A DNA stretch of 64,000 bases from Erigeron canadensis. Its lineage: Eukaryota; Streptophyta; Magnoliopsida; Asterales; Asteraceae. The notes beneath the pieces are model-generated. The model searched no databases. It saw only the letters and a list, made by a program, of their open reading frames with translations, and was not told where the DNA came from. The stretch covers positions 186,001 through 250,000 of the forward strand of contig NC_057765.1 in NCBI RefSeq assembly GCF_010389155.1, read 5' to 3'. Below, one piece after another: positions 12,784 to 25,261 of this stretch. Both the position numbers and the translations under genes were made by a program. The first letter of the stretch is position 1; every line of letters starts with the position of its first letter.

Positions 12784-14073
12784 GTTATAATAATTTATTA
12801 TTATTATATTTTAATCAAAGTTTCGTCATTAATTAAACGCATAGATACAAAGTTAATAAATCTTTGATAATTAGAACATTGACTACCATCTAATACAATG
12901 TATTGTTTTATCTTAATTAGCATATGAATAACTAGTATCATATCAAATAAAAAAAATATGATACATAGATTTCAAACTTTTCATAATGATAGTCCATATA
13001 TCAAATAACCGACATTAAAGAAATCCAGTATTTAATATACACACTTATCAAGATTCGTATGATTTATAGAAAGTAAAAGTTAAAGATTTACCTCAAAGTT
13101 TGATAACTACATCTAAACATTCTTCAATTTGTAACCATAATCCTTGACCACAAATAGCTCGAAGTTGACAATAGATGGCAAGTAAAAAAGAAATAGCTAG
13201 ATCTCTCTCAATATAATTAATGTCTCTAAAATCTTTTGCAATCTAATAATACCCAGTAATATAAAACTTTGATTATATGGAACAGAAATAATCGACAACA
13301 AACTCCAATGGTTTTCTCAAGCAAATTGTTCAGAGGATTAATATTGAAGGATAGAAATGTTGAACAAAGACATTTTTTTTTTAAAGTTATTATCAAATAT
13401 AAGGATGTTTGCTCTTAAGACAATATTGTAAAACCTCTAACAATATTCATTGACCAAATAATAAAACTTCAAGCCTATGAATAATTAATAATTATTCATG
13501 CAAATACTGATATATATCTTCCGATCAAATTAATAATTATAAACATCATACATATATAATGAAAGAATATATAATTGATTTCATACTTTAGTTCTAATAG
13601 TGGTTCGTTTCTTTAGTTTATTACCAGAATCAGATTTATAATATCCCATTAAATTAATTACTAATTATAACAAGATGTTAAATACTTGATTAATTTGTAT
13701 TTAAATTCAACTTTAAATATATGATAATTATAATAAAGCAACAACATATCATAAAAAAATTTGTATGCATGACACAATATAAAAAAAAAAAAAACGTGTT
13801 AATATGTTAATTTGATTATAGTTGTGCATTGATTTACTAATGAAAGTGATATGGTTAAATATCAATGAACAAGTTAAAGTGAGAAAGCATAATCGGTTGA
13901 AAGAAAATCATATTAAATACATACACTTTTAATAGATTGGAAACACGTAAGAAACACATGGAAGTTATTACCTCAACCGATGGTAACAATAGAAAACTTA
14001 CTTCTCAATCGACGGCAATGGAAGATAGCTCGGATGGTTTAGAGAATTAGGGTTTTAGAGCGTGCTGATAACG

Positions 14074-14270
14074 TGTTATAAAACTGTAAAATAACAAACA
14101 ATATAGAAGACAAGAGATAGAGGAGAGAATAGAGAAATTCTATTATTCGTCTCATAAAGAGGCTTATATTTATATTACAATAGTGGATTCATCTCCAAGT
14201 AATAAATTTCCTAACATAACAAAAAGATCTCCGAAAGATATGAACATCCATTCCATAATTATATATAACA
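14074..14270 (-). repeat. 5' LTR of the 9348-14270 Copia
   Basis: It begins TGTTATAAAACTG and ends ATATATAACA, immediately followed by the target duplication GTATC. Confidence 0.9.
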
Positions 14271-14507
14271 GTATCAATCTTATTAAATTCTCTCATTTCA
14301 ACTATTCATTCATTTCCTTTTAAAAAAACTTTTAATTTGAAAATCTAGTATTCTTTTTGGATTAATACTGACATATTTATCAAAAACTCAAATCTCAGAT
14401 AATACACAAATTTAGATGAGAGATTATAAATAAAAGATAAATAAAAATAAGAGGATAACAAGTATTTAATTAAGTATTAATTCTGATGACCAAACTACAA
14501 TAATATT

Positions 14508-14867
14508 ATAATTATTAACACTTTTAGTTAGTGTTTAATTTGTTCACACTTTTATGTGTGTGAAATTATGTTGACATAAAAGTGTGTAAAAATTTATCCA
14601 CCTAAAAAAATGATATTCTAAAAGTTCACACTTGTTAGTTGAACTTTCATATTTAATTTGTAACACACCATTTGTACACTCTCTTTTTATGTAATGTGGA
14701 CAAATGAAGTGTTACAAATTAAATATGAAAATTCACACTAAAAAGTGTGAAATTTTAAAATACTACACTTTTTTGTGTGAAGAAATTTCTACACTCTTTT
14801 ATTTTAACATAATTTTACACACATAAAAGCGTGAACAAATTTTACTAATTAAAAGTGTGAATAATTG
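14508..14867. mobile_element. 360-bp foldback element
   Basis: Two arms of about 175 bp are inverted around a centre near 14690. The left arm reads TTTGTTCACACTTTTATGTG and the right arm carries its reverse complement with a few changes; TTAATTTGTAACAC recurs inverted near the middle. It is non-coding and consistent with a palindromic MITE. Confidence 0.8.
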
Positions 14868-15323
14868 TAATTTTTTTTTGTTGCGTGACATCAATTTCTT
14901 TTATCTAAGAGATGGAATTCATGATTAAAACTCATCTAACGGTTAAATCTGTCATTGGTGACTTAAAGATTCTCTTATATTATATTATCATTAGAGATAT
15001 TGAAGATTAAAAAGTTTTTTAGTTATATACGGTTACGTGTTATCAATGTCGTGTTTGAGGATTTATGGGCCTAGTCCGAGAATAAAAGAAGAAAAAAGAA
15101 GGCTTCTTAGCTAAGTGTAACAAATTGTATTAAATAGACTAACAATATAAAAAATAATATGTGAGACAATTGATAATTTAATAATTAAATCTGAATTTTT
15201 AAATTAACAATATAAGATTATGCTTAAATAAGTAAGATCTAAATCTCAAACATAAATAAAATTTCGATATGTTTAGGATAATGATAAGCAACAAACTATT
15301 TTGCTATTTTTTTTAAAATAACA

Positions 15324-15517
15324 TATGAGAAAAGTAAATATGTGATTGTCATGTACCTAAATTTAGGTATAAAACACCTCACATACTATTTTTTTAGATA
15401 TTTTTTTGTATTATGAATAAATGATTGGCTCTATGTTTTTATGAATTAAAAAATTAAGATGTGAGAGTTTTATACTTAAGCTTACATACGTGACAACCAC
15501 ATGTTCATATTCCTCCT
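15324..15517. mobile_element. MITE of the ATGTACCTA/ACATGGGGG family, diverged copy
   Basis: The left part GTGATTGTCATGTACCTAAA is mirrored on the right by ACTTAAGCTTACATACGTGACAACCAC-like sequence. The layout matches the better-kept copies at 27351-27542 and 29066-29245. Confidence 0.65.
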
Positions 15518-17200
15518 AATATATACATGTATTGTTTACAATAACCGAGTAAAATGACTACTTGTGTGTCAAAAAAGAAAAACCGGTAGAAAATGAAGTG
15601 ACAAGTTAAGGCGGCTTGACTGCCGAGTTCTGAGATAACGTACTGAATAATTTTTTTCTATCCACAAAAGTATGTAAGTAGCTTTTGTATGCGGGTTAAA
15701 TTATATTCCTTAATTTTAAATTATTGTTAAAATTTATAATGGACTTAGTTAATTACATATACGAATACATAACCTTTAATATATATAACACTAAATATAA
15801 AAAGATTCGGACCCCCTTAAAAATCGGGTCTCGACCGGTCGGCCACCTCGCCCATCATCGAAGCCGGCCTTGCGTGTTACAACAAAGTGAAGTTTTACTA
15901 TATTAGGTTATTAGTAAAGTGGTCACTATGTTGGGTCAACGTATTGCTGATATGACGTCTAACAAATTGAGTTTACTGTATAATTGATTACGGATGGTCT
16001 AAGAACACCTAATATTATATTTTCAGTCAAGCACGTCAACTATATCTTCTAACATATCACTATCAATATAAAAAACAGAAAGTAAAAATAACATGCATAA
16101 AGTGAACCATGACAAATATTTAATTTGATAACTAGCTAGTGTGATTTTCTTTTATTGTTGATACTATCTATGAGAATCTAATCCATAGAAAATAATTAGT
16201 ACCGAACTTAATTTTGTTTCAGATATAAGTTGAATGTATGGAGCAAAAAAATAAATAAATGGAGAGTACGATATAGGTGAATATAGGGTATAGAATACTA
16301 AAAATCAAAAAATTGGTAGGCCAAACATGGGCTTAAATTCTTTGGTGTTAATGTTGTCACCACCAACTTTTGTTGATTAACAAATTTTCCATCCTTTTAT
16401 TCTATGTTAAAAAATGCTAATGTATTAGTTTCCTCCAAATCAACCAACTAACACAACCATATCATTTCATTTATACGTTTTTACCTATATATGATGTTGA
16501 AAACATTGACCCCTCATGCAACCTCTTGAATTTTGATATTAAACCACGGATTTTCTATGAAATTGAGCATTATAGTATTTTGTTGGGTAACGATGGATCC
16601 TTCTAATTTATCTTTCTAATAATAATATGATCATGACAAATAAAAAAATTAAAAAAATGAGATGATGATTGTGAAAGAGGATAAATGTGTTACACGTATC
16701 AAATTTTAAATGATTTAATATAGTTATTAGGTTAAAGTTTCCTTATAATGGCTATGATTATAGATTATGTAACTTGAAGTACATTAATGCTTGTATTCAT
16801 TTCCTTGACTACAGTTTACAGGGTTTCTTCTTGATTAAATTGTAAACAATTACCCAACATATATAAAATTCGAGTAAAATAAACACAAAGCTAAAGTCCT
16901 GTTTTCAGAATAATCTACCACCAGGGCCTAGAAAGGCCTGGCCCAATTACTCATCGCTCAGCCGCTCTGATATAATATTTCCAACCAGTGAATTCTAGTA
17001 GAATTACTATTACTTTTTTCCAACCAGTGAACCAACAGCCAGGTTGGTTTTAATAGAGTCTACACACAAGTTCAAACTTCAAAGTAAGGGAAAAAAACAA
17101 GCTTATGAAGAATTTCCTGATATCATAATGGATACATCATAACCTCCCTGTAAGATTTTTGATAGGGGTGAAATATCTCAATCTAATTCCCACATATTAC
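15518..17200. other. Intergenic, no gene seen
   Basis: AT-rich sequence with no supported exon, RNA or repeat boundary. Confidence 0.6.
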
Positions 17201-17261
17201 AAGCATGTTAACACTACGTCTTTAGCTTCTCATTTGCATACCTTTTACAGGATTTTGTTTT

Positions 17262-17425
17262 ATGCACTTGCTTTTCTTAGCATTTAGGCATATGCTTTAA
17301 TAAAATCATAAGAGTATGATTTTTTAATGCCATTGCTTTTTCGGCATTTTTAGGCATGTGTTTCACTATAATCATAGGAGTATGACTATTTTAATGTATT
17401 TGCCTTTTTTGGCATTTCAAAATTA
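17262..17425. repeat. Imperfect ~70-bp tandem repeat in the Tat 3' region
   Basis: Two to three units built on CTTTTTCGGCATTTTTAGGC followed by ATAATCATAGGAGTATGA. It lies downstream of pol (minus sense), where non-coding tandem repeats are common in Tat-lineage elements. Confidence 0.65.
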
Positions 17426-17689
17426 TGTGTGTGAGGTTGCGATCCTTCTTCACCATGAATCATAATTTTTTTTGATACTGGAGGGTTTGTAACCCGTCCT
17501 TATATTAGTCCGGTAGGCGTCCCCACCGTTCGTTAATTTTTTAGGCCTGTAATTCTTATAATAGTGCACTTTAATAAAAAAGAATATTTATTTGCTTGTA
17601 AGAGTTGAAGATCTTCTCTCCTTTTCTCTTTATTTAAGCATATATATTATATATATATATATTAACAATAAAACTTACGCAGATTTGTT

Positions 17690-20600
17690 GTTTTCCATGT
17701 CCTGCTAACGGGGTTGCCATCTGTTGTTGAAAGCTTGTAAGCGCCATTTCCGACGACTGTATGAACTTTATATGGTCCTTCCCACGTTGGTCCCATTTTC
17801 CCCAGGTATTCTACATGGCTTGCGCTGTTGAGCCTGAGGACGTAATCACCGACTTTGAAGCTGTCTGGGTGAACTTTTTTGTTGTAATATTTCTCAATTC
17901 TTTGTTTATACGCAGCCTCCCTTATTGAAGCAATTTATCTTCTTTCCTCCAAAAGGTCGAGGTTTACGCGCATTTCTGTATTGTTATCTTCTTCATTTAC
18001 ATTTGTCGTTCGACATGTGGAAACTTGTATTTCCGCAGGCAAGACTGCTTCTGATCCAAAGGCTAGGGAGAATGGGGTTTCCCCATTGCTTTGTTTGGGT
18101 GTTGTACGATGTGCCCAGAGTACTAATGGTAGTTCATCCACCCAGCCACTATGGCTGCGTCCCAACCTTTTTTCCATACCTTTCATAATCTGTTTGTTGA
18201 TTGCTTCTACTTGTCCATTACCTTGTGGGTGATATATTGATGTGAAGGATTGCTTTATGTTTAGCCTTTGACACATTTCTGTGAACGTACCCTCCGCAAA
18301 TTGTTTTCCATTATCTGAGACAATCATTTGTGGTAACCCAAAGCGGTATATTATATATTCCCAGACAAAATTCTCAATTGTCTTTCCGTTTATTGTCGCC
18401 ACAGGTTTTGCTTCTACCCATTTTGTGAAATAATCAATAGCCACAATTAGAAATTTTACCTTTCCTGGTGCTTTTGGTAGTGGCCCTACTATGTCGATTC
18501 CCCACTTTGTAAATGGCCACGCAGATGTTACTAACGTCATATCCTGCTTTGGTAGCCCGGGGACGTTTGCGTGCAGTTGACATGCTTCACAATTTTGCAA
18601 GAGCTTGGCTGCGTCTCTATGCATTGATGGCCAAAAATACCCTAGGCGCAGTGCTTTTGTCGCCACTGACCTGGGTCCTGCGTGTAGTCCGCAGATTCCT
18701 TCATGGATTTCAAAAATTAATGTCTCTGCCTGTTTGGGTCCCACATAGCGTAACCATGGGGTCAAAAATGCCTTCTTGTAAAGGTTCCCATCCATCAACT
18801 TGTATTGTGGAGCTTTAATTCTTATTTTCCTTGCTTCGTTTTCATCCTCCGGTAGTATCCCGCTCACAAAATATTCGATTATCGGTGTCATCCAGTTTTT
18901 TCCTTCTTCTTTAACCAAATCATGCACCTGCTTCTCGTATATGGATCTTTCTTTCAGGACCTCTATTAGTACTTTCTTCCCCAGGTGTTCAAATGTTAAT
19001 GAGGCTAGCTTGCTTAAAGCATCGGCTTTTTTGTTTTGATTTCTTCGTATGTGCTCGATGTCGAAGCTTCCAAATTGCTCGATTAAATTCTTTGTTTTTC
19101 CCAAATATAGCCTTATGATTTCTCCTTTGGCCTCGTATTCTCCTTTTACTTGGTTGGCTACCAGCTGGGAGTCCACAAATGCTTTGATGCTTCTGATTTT
19201 CATATCTTTGGCCAGGTCCAATCCTGCTATTAGTGCCTCGTATTCTGCTTCATTGTTCGTTGTTTCAAACTCGAATCTTTAGGCATATGTGTATTCTTGT
19301 TTGTCTGGGCTTACTAGACGTATTCCAGCCCCACAACCTTATGAACTTGATGCTCCGTCTGTGTATAATTCCCAGGTTTCAAAATCTGCTTCCCCAGTGA
19401 CTGTGAGTGTCGTGGAGTGAGTTACTGAATTTCCTGTTTACCTTATTTCGGTAATGAAGTCTGCTAGTATCTGTCCTTTGACTGCGTGCCTTGCCCTATA
19501 CTCGATATCATATGCTCCTAGTTCGATTGCCCATTTTGTCATTCTTCCAGATTTTTCTGGTTTTGTTAAAATTTGTTTCAGCGGTTTGTCTGAGAGTACC
19601 ACAATTGGATGCCCTTGGAAGTACCTGCGTAGTCTTCTTGCTGCGTGAACAAGTGCTAACACAAGCTTCTCCATCTCTGGGTAGTTTGCTTCTGCTCCTT
19701 GCAGTATTCTACACACAAAGTAGATTGACATTTGTTTCCTATCCCTTTCTGTTAATAGAACTGCGCTGACACATTCAGCGGAGGCTGCGAGGTATATGTA
19801 CAGGGTCTCTCCTTTCCTTAGGGATGTCAAGGTGGGGAGTTCTGCTATGTGCTTTTTCATTTGTTCGAATGTTTCGTCAGCCTCCTTTGTCCATTCGAAT
19901 CCTTTTTTGGCCCCGCAGTTCTTTAATGTCTTGAAAAATGGCAATTGCCTATCCGCTCCTTTTGAAAGAAAACGACTTAATGCTGCGAGTTTGCCGTTTA
20001 GGCTTTGTACCTCTTTTACTGTCTTGGGAGCTGGTAGTTCGAGTATCTTGTTTACCTTAGATGGGTTTGCTTGGATTCCCCTATCTGAGATATAATACCC
20101 TAGGAACTTCCCAGCTTCCATTCCAAAAGAGCATATTTTGGGGTTGAGCTTCATTTTTATCTTTCGCAGTGTTTCGAAGGTTTCTTGGATGTCTGCAAGT
20201 AGTTCTTCCTCCGTTCTGCTTTTGATGACCATGTCATCTACGTAGACCTCTAGGTTTCGCCCAATTTGCTTATGGAATGCTTTGTCTACAAGTCGTTGAT
20301 AGGTTGCTCATGCGTTTTTTAGTCCAAATGGCATCTTTGTGTAGCAGAATGTTCCTTTGCTTGTATGAAGATATGTCTTTTCTTCATCTTCCTTAGCCAT
20401 TTGTATTTGATGGTATCCTTTATAGGCGTCTAAGAAGCACTTCCATTTATGTTCTGCTAAAGATTCAACTTTCCAGTCTATTTCTGGTAGTGGATAACAG
20501 TCTTTTGGACATGCCTTATTTATATCTGTGAAATCTACACACATTCTCCAGCCTCCGTCTCCTTTCTTCACCATTACTGGGTTTGCAATCCACGTAGGGT

Positions 20601-21517
20601 ACGTGGCTTCTCTTATGATTCCGGCATTTACAAGCTCGTCTACTTCTTTGCATGTTGCCTCATCTCTGTCATTTGATAAACTTCTTTTCTTTTGCCGTAT
20701 AGGTTCCATGCTTTTTCGTTCATTCAACCTGTGCTCCGTAACAAAGGTCTGTTCCCCTAGGGTGAGCACCCTGGGGACCCCTGTCATATCCGGGTATTCC
20801 TATGCGAATATATCGATGTTTTGTTGTAATAATTTGTGTAACTTCTTTTTTAAATCTTCTGGCAGCCCCTTCCCTATGGTAATTAGTTGATCTGGAAAGA
20901 CTGGGTTTACGAGTACCTTGTCGTTATCCTGAGCCTGATCGTTCTGGCTAGGTATCTTCACTTCTTCTAGTTCCTCCTTTGATTTTTTGACCTCACTAAT
21001 TTGTTTTGTATGATCATAACTTGATTTTATCATTCCCACGCCTGATTTCGTTTGGAATAGTACCATGGCGTGGACTGTGGAAGGTACCATCTCCATTTGT
21101 TGTATTGCTGGTCTTCCCAGGAGAAGGTTGTATGGTGAGTGTGCTCGTACTACAGTGAAATCTAGGGTTTCCGTTCGTGCAAACAGAGGGTTCCCCAGGG
21201 TAACATCGAGATCTATTTCCCCCAGGGGCCATACCGGCGAATCCTGTGAGTGGGCCTGTGGGGTTTGTCATTCTTGCCTTTATTGCTTCTGGTAATTGCA
21301 GGAAGCAATGTTCATATATAATGTCGCATTCGCTTCCATTATCGATATATACTCTTCGTACCGAAATATCGAATATTTGTGCTTGTATTATTAATGGATC
21401 TTTGCTGGCTTTTTTGTCTCCCAAAGCTGGAAAACGTAGATCTCTTGACTGGATTTGCGAGTCTTCTGGATCTTTTCGTTTCATGCTTGCTTTACTGGAA
21501 TCTTTGCCGGCATACAT
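17690..21517 (-). pseudogene. Tat-type pol: protease, RT, RNase H, archaeal RNase H, integrase
   Basis: Protease has RVYIDNGSECDIIYEHCF (about 21340). RT has FLDAYKGYHQIQMA and the catalytic YVDDM (about 20240), with MPFGLKNA between. RNase H follows. The second RNase H starts ELYTDGASSS (about 19360). Integrase has an HHCC zinc region, VSDNGKQF and a C-terminal GPTWEGPYKV (about 17780). Breaks: a frameshift in protease near 21230; TAG where EYPDM should be preceded by W (about 20803); TGA after GLKNA (about 20308); TAA after ITEIR (about 19438); two more TAA in the second RNase H; TAA at 17935-17937. Otherwise the frame is preserved, so decay is mostly by point mutation. Confidence 0.92.
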
Positions 21518-21651
21518 TATCGGGATCTGAGTGTCGAAACAGGGAATCTGAATGTTTTTGTGATTTTTTGTGAGAAAAAATTTCTGGATTTTAACCTTTT
21601 TTAGTGCAGGTTGTGGTGATGAGTAGCGATTGTCCCGAGGATGGCGCCAAT

Positions 21652-22050
21652 TGTTTGTACACCGTATTAGGTTAAGAGATTTAGGGGTGTTTGATGGATT
21701 GGACGACGATTCCCTGTTGGTAGGAGTCTTCCTCCCTTGTACGCCGGTTTAGATGTATTTAGATCTCTTAGGGTTTTTCCCGTGGATCTTGTATATGCTT
21801 TTAGGGTTTTTCCCGTGGTAGGCATAATGATAATGATTTAGGGTTTTCCCCATTTTATAGTGGTTTTTCGTGGAGAGAAAGTCTCCAACGCGTTTCTTAT
21901 CTTTGGTAACGATCTCCTTTATTTAAGGAAGTGATATGATCGTATCTTTTCGTGTTTATCTTCTTTTTCCCGGGCTATGTGATACCCTGGGTGACCTCTT
22001 AGCCTTCCTAGGGTGAGGCTTTATCCTGGGTGACAGTGGGTACACCATCA
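21652..22050 (-). repeat. 5' LTR of Tat element A
   Basis: In plus coordinates it starts TGTTTGTACACCG and ends GGGTACACCATCA, a TG...CA LTR with an internal inverted match (GTACACC/GGGTACACC). It abuts the primer binding site on its left. It is similar in end sequence to the LTRs of the larger Tat element at 41397-59622 but is clearly a different family. Confidence 0.8.
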
Positions 22051-22719
22051 AGAGGCGAACACCACTGGTGCAATTGCATGAAGGGACTTGAGAAACATTT
22101 CACGAGACTCGGCTTGGATTAGTAATATACGGAACGAGGGAGGTGGTCGAGTAGTCCGAATGGCGGTGGAAAATTCTTCAAATGAGACACCAAGGCCTTG
22201 TAAAAACCAATGATTTTTATCCCCATCAGCAACTAGGTGACCACCGCTGAGAGTTGGTCACATATGAGCTTGAACTGGCGACCAAATTCAGACACAGTAG
22301 AGGAACCTTTGGTAATTTGTCGGAGTTGGTCCCAGAGGTATTGAATACGTTCCATCAATGTGTTGCAGAAAGCACTCTCAAGGGCAAGCCATATCGCACG
22401 AGCAATGGTGAGGCCGATGACCTTGGCTATGGCTTCCTCAGACAGCCTTAAGCCGTTAATCACCATGATAGTGCGTTGATTGATAGCCTGCCAAATAGCA
22501 TGATGAGGATTAGGAATGGACTTCGAATTTTCAAGAATGGTAGGAGCAGCAGCAGCTTCGGTCATCGACATGGGAGAGAAGTCCATGAACCGTAAGGAGG
22601 GGTATGGGTATCATTTGATTGCACCAGTAAAGGAAATTTGTGGAGGATAGCTTGATTCCAAGCAAGTGAGAGATGGAAGACATGGGTAGGGGATCAGTTT
22701 GTGAAGAAGCAGCAGCCAT
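22051..22719 (-). pseudogene. Copia gag fragment (UBN2-type)
   Basis: It starts MAAASSQTDPLPMSSISHLL at 22719, with KLSSTNFLYWCNQ, then shifts frame near 22560 into AAAPTILENSKSIPNPHHAI, RIQYLWDQLRQITKGSS and EFGRQFKLICDQLSAV. It shifts again near 22230 into DKNHWFLQGLGVSFEEFSTA and ESREMFLKSLHAI. This is the plant Copia gag core. It ends abruptly at the Tat LTR boundary, so the Tat element probably inserted into it; the rest of this Copia was not found on the other side. Confidence 0.88.
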
Positions 22720-23996
22720 AAAGAAGAATGAAGGGAGAGGAAACGATGAAGAGAGTAGAAGGGGGAGGGATCAAAAAGGCTCTATACCATGTGAATGTGG
22801 AAATACTGCATGCCTCTTGATGAGAGGTTGCCTCAATATATACACTAATAAATGAAATAAATAAAGGTTACAATGAATGGATTATTAAATAATGTACATA
22901 AATGAATCAATTAGTATTAACATATGCACCAATGCGGTGTGGATTCAGATTTAAATTACATGTCATTGTCTTAGATTGTAATAGGTAAGAAATAATCGCA
23001 AGTTTAGTTTACGAACTACTCTTATTAATATTAACGGATAAAACCTGCACGAATATCTTTAATGAGAGATCGAGTATGAATTATCTATAGTGGGTTAGAA
23101 AATACTCCAGCTCCTTGATTTACACAAAATAAGACTACCCAGCCAAAAATAGAGGGCTAGATGCCTAAACCGGGCTAAAAAAAAGCCTTGCCCATCTCTA
23201 CTTTTATAGTATACGGCATCAATAAGTTTATTTTTCTTTAAAGCCCGGAATGATAAACGAGACTTAAGAAACTGGTGATAAAATTAAAATATGGACTTTG
23301 GCATACACATTACAGTTCCGGAAAAAAGATAGATGTCCTGAATCAAGGTTCGTTGTGAACACCCATTTGCTGTCTAAAAAACACAATAGCTAACATATTG
23401 TCTTGTAATTGTCATTTAGAGAAACACGGAAAAGTTACTTAAATGTGACTAAAACTGGCAAGTTTTAACAAACCCGCATCACATAAGTTTATGCAGTACA
23501 ATAAACATTTTATAAATGGCACAAGTCATGGTGCTAGTGCTACAACCTAACTTCAAAATCAGCAAAATAAGCAATTCACAGTGAATGTGTGGGACTGTTG
23601 GCAAATGTATACTATGATGACAATAAGGCAAGCCAAACTTGTTGGTTTAGTGGTGGCACCATCATCTCTATTCATATCACCAATCTGGTTGGCGTCACTT
23701 GAAGAACCATGTGTACCCCTAAACTTCCAGATGAAATCCAAGAACATCATATATAAATTAGGCCCCTTTACGGGATGAAATCACAACATTGTTAATCTGG
23801 TTAAACAGATGAGTCAGTATATTTTTCCTGCTAAAAACAAAAAAGGGGAAATAGAGATCGATTTTCCATCAACCTTTGTGCTATAGGTCATGTTTTGCAT
23901 GCAAGGAACAAAAGTGTAATAGCCAAAGATCTATGGATACACAATACGTTGAATAGATACAAAACAAAATACTCCGTAAAAGAAAAAAAACGCACC
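22720..23996. other. Intergenic / 3' flank of the membrane-protein gene
   Basis: No supported gene. The 3' UTR of the minus-strand gene ending at 23997 must lie in the right part. Short ORFs near 23560-23780 show no family signature. Confidence 0.6.
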
Positions 23997-25261
23997 TCAG
24001 TCTATACAAACAGACGATTTTGGTTGATGCTCCTCAAACAGTGATTGGACTCTCTGCAGCGTGCACAACTATCACAAATGCATTAAAACCAAATAACGAA
24101 AAGAAAGAAAATGATAATAATAAAGTGGGTTGACCTTAAGAGAAGTGGCAACTTCATCTAGCTTTTGTAGTACTGCAAACTCACCAACATGAGACAGAGT
24201 GTCATGCATAGGCGGTCTTAAGGGAGACATCTACATGGAGAGAAATGCAGTATTATTAGAGTCAAGGAATTTGAAGAAGAAGAAGATATTCAATGTGGGG
24301 GTTAGTTTAGGATGTGATGAGTGAGGATACCCCCGGTGCAGGATATGAGTGGACATTTGTAGAAGCAGCAACACTGTCTTGGGTTTGCCTAGAAAAGTCT
24401 TCATTTCGCAAAGCTAAAAGGCGCATCAAAACGGCCTGGGTGATGATACAAGGGTCAACGCATAACGAGGAAAGAAAAGAAAGAAAAAAAAAAAAGGAGA
24501 CAGAGGGATAGATAGATTTACCTTTCTGAATGCTTGAGGATGAGCAATACCTTGGATTTGAACATGGTCACTTGGTGGTCTTGTGACACCAATATTCTCG
24601 ATTCTGATAGAATAGACACCGTAACGAGACTGCAGATACCCTGAGTGTATGAGCATGACAGACCATCAGCAACAAGAAACATTTTGTTTTGTATATATAT
24701 AGATAGTCAAAGATAGTGGGTTAAAAGAAAGAAGGAAGAGAGTGAAGTGAAGTGAAAGAATACCTTGGTGAATGACAACATCAGAAACAGAAGCCAGCAA
24801 GACATGTTTCTCTGTGTTGAGAACACCAAAACAAGGGAAGGGGAGTGGCTTAGTAATCTGTAGGTAAGATGAGAAAAAAAAATTAATTATTAGTATTACT
24901 GTATTGGGGCAATTGATTAAAGAGATCGAGAAGGGGTACTTAATTTGTAGACGATGGAATCGGGGGTGAGATAGAGCTTCCGGGAACGGAAGGTACGGCG
25001 GAGGATGTAACGGCGGAGGGGGGTGTACAGGAGCATCAGCAAACCAAAACCCCAAGCCAATATCATGAGTAACGAGTAGAGTATCCATTCTGCTGTCTTG
25101 AGCTTTATAAAAGCTTCTTCAGTTTCTTGTCCTTGGAGGCAGGCAGAATACACTATCACCTCCTCTTCTTCTATGTCTTGCTGTTGTTGGTGGGATGATA
25201 ATAACAACCCTTTCTCCAGATGATCGTCCTCTTCTTCAACTAGTTGTTGTGATTCCTCCAT
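23997..25261 (-). CDS. Membrane protein with bPH_2 (DUF304)-like domain
   Basis: Six exons on the minus strand: 25261-24944, 24857-24764, 24640-24522, 24435-24331, 24230-24135 and 24053-23997 (stop TGA). Together they encode about 262 residues. The start is the first ATG, MEESQQLVEEEDD, followed by an acidic, Gln-rich N-terminus. A hydrophobic segment (WILYSLLMILAWGFGLLMLL, about residues 59-78) is the likely membrane span. The PH-like part then reads KLYLTPDSIVYK, KHVLLASVSDVVIHQG, YGVYSIRIENIG and DHVQIQGIAHPQAFRK. The tail has a short helix, AVLQKLDEVATSLK. Introns 2-5 are GT-AG with matching phases; intron 1 is not (TTAAGT in place of GTAAGT at 24943), see findings. The biochemical role is unknown to me. 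Confidence 0.8.

Larger units (their letters stand above)
17200..22050 (-). mobile_element. Tat-lineage Gypsy retrotransposon A, truncated at the 3' side
   Basis: Order on the minus strand: LTR (22050-21652), primer binding site (TGGCGCCATCC, about 21649-21639), protease, RT, RNase H, a second archaeal-type RNase H, integrase, then non-coding sequence. The second RNase H and the domain order mark the Tat lineage. gag is missing or unrecognisable between the LTR and protease. The 3' LTR expected below 17200 is not seen, so the left end is approximate and the element is truncated. It interrupts a Copia gag at 22051. Confidence 0.85.

Noticed and set aside
17925..20890. Plus-strand open frames over the Tat pol region
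   Set aside because: They are antisense shadows of clearly recognisable minus-strand protease, RT, RNase H and integrase domains.
23559..23778. Short ORFs on both strands as an extra exon of the membrane protein gene
   Set aside because: The gene already ends with an in-frame stop at 23997, and these frames show no homology or fitting splice sites.
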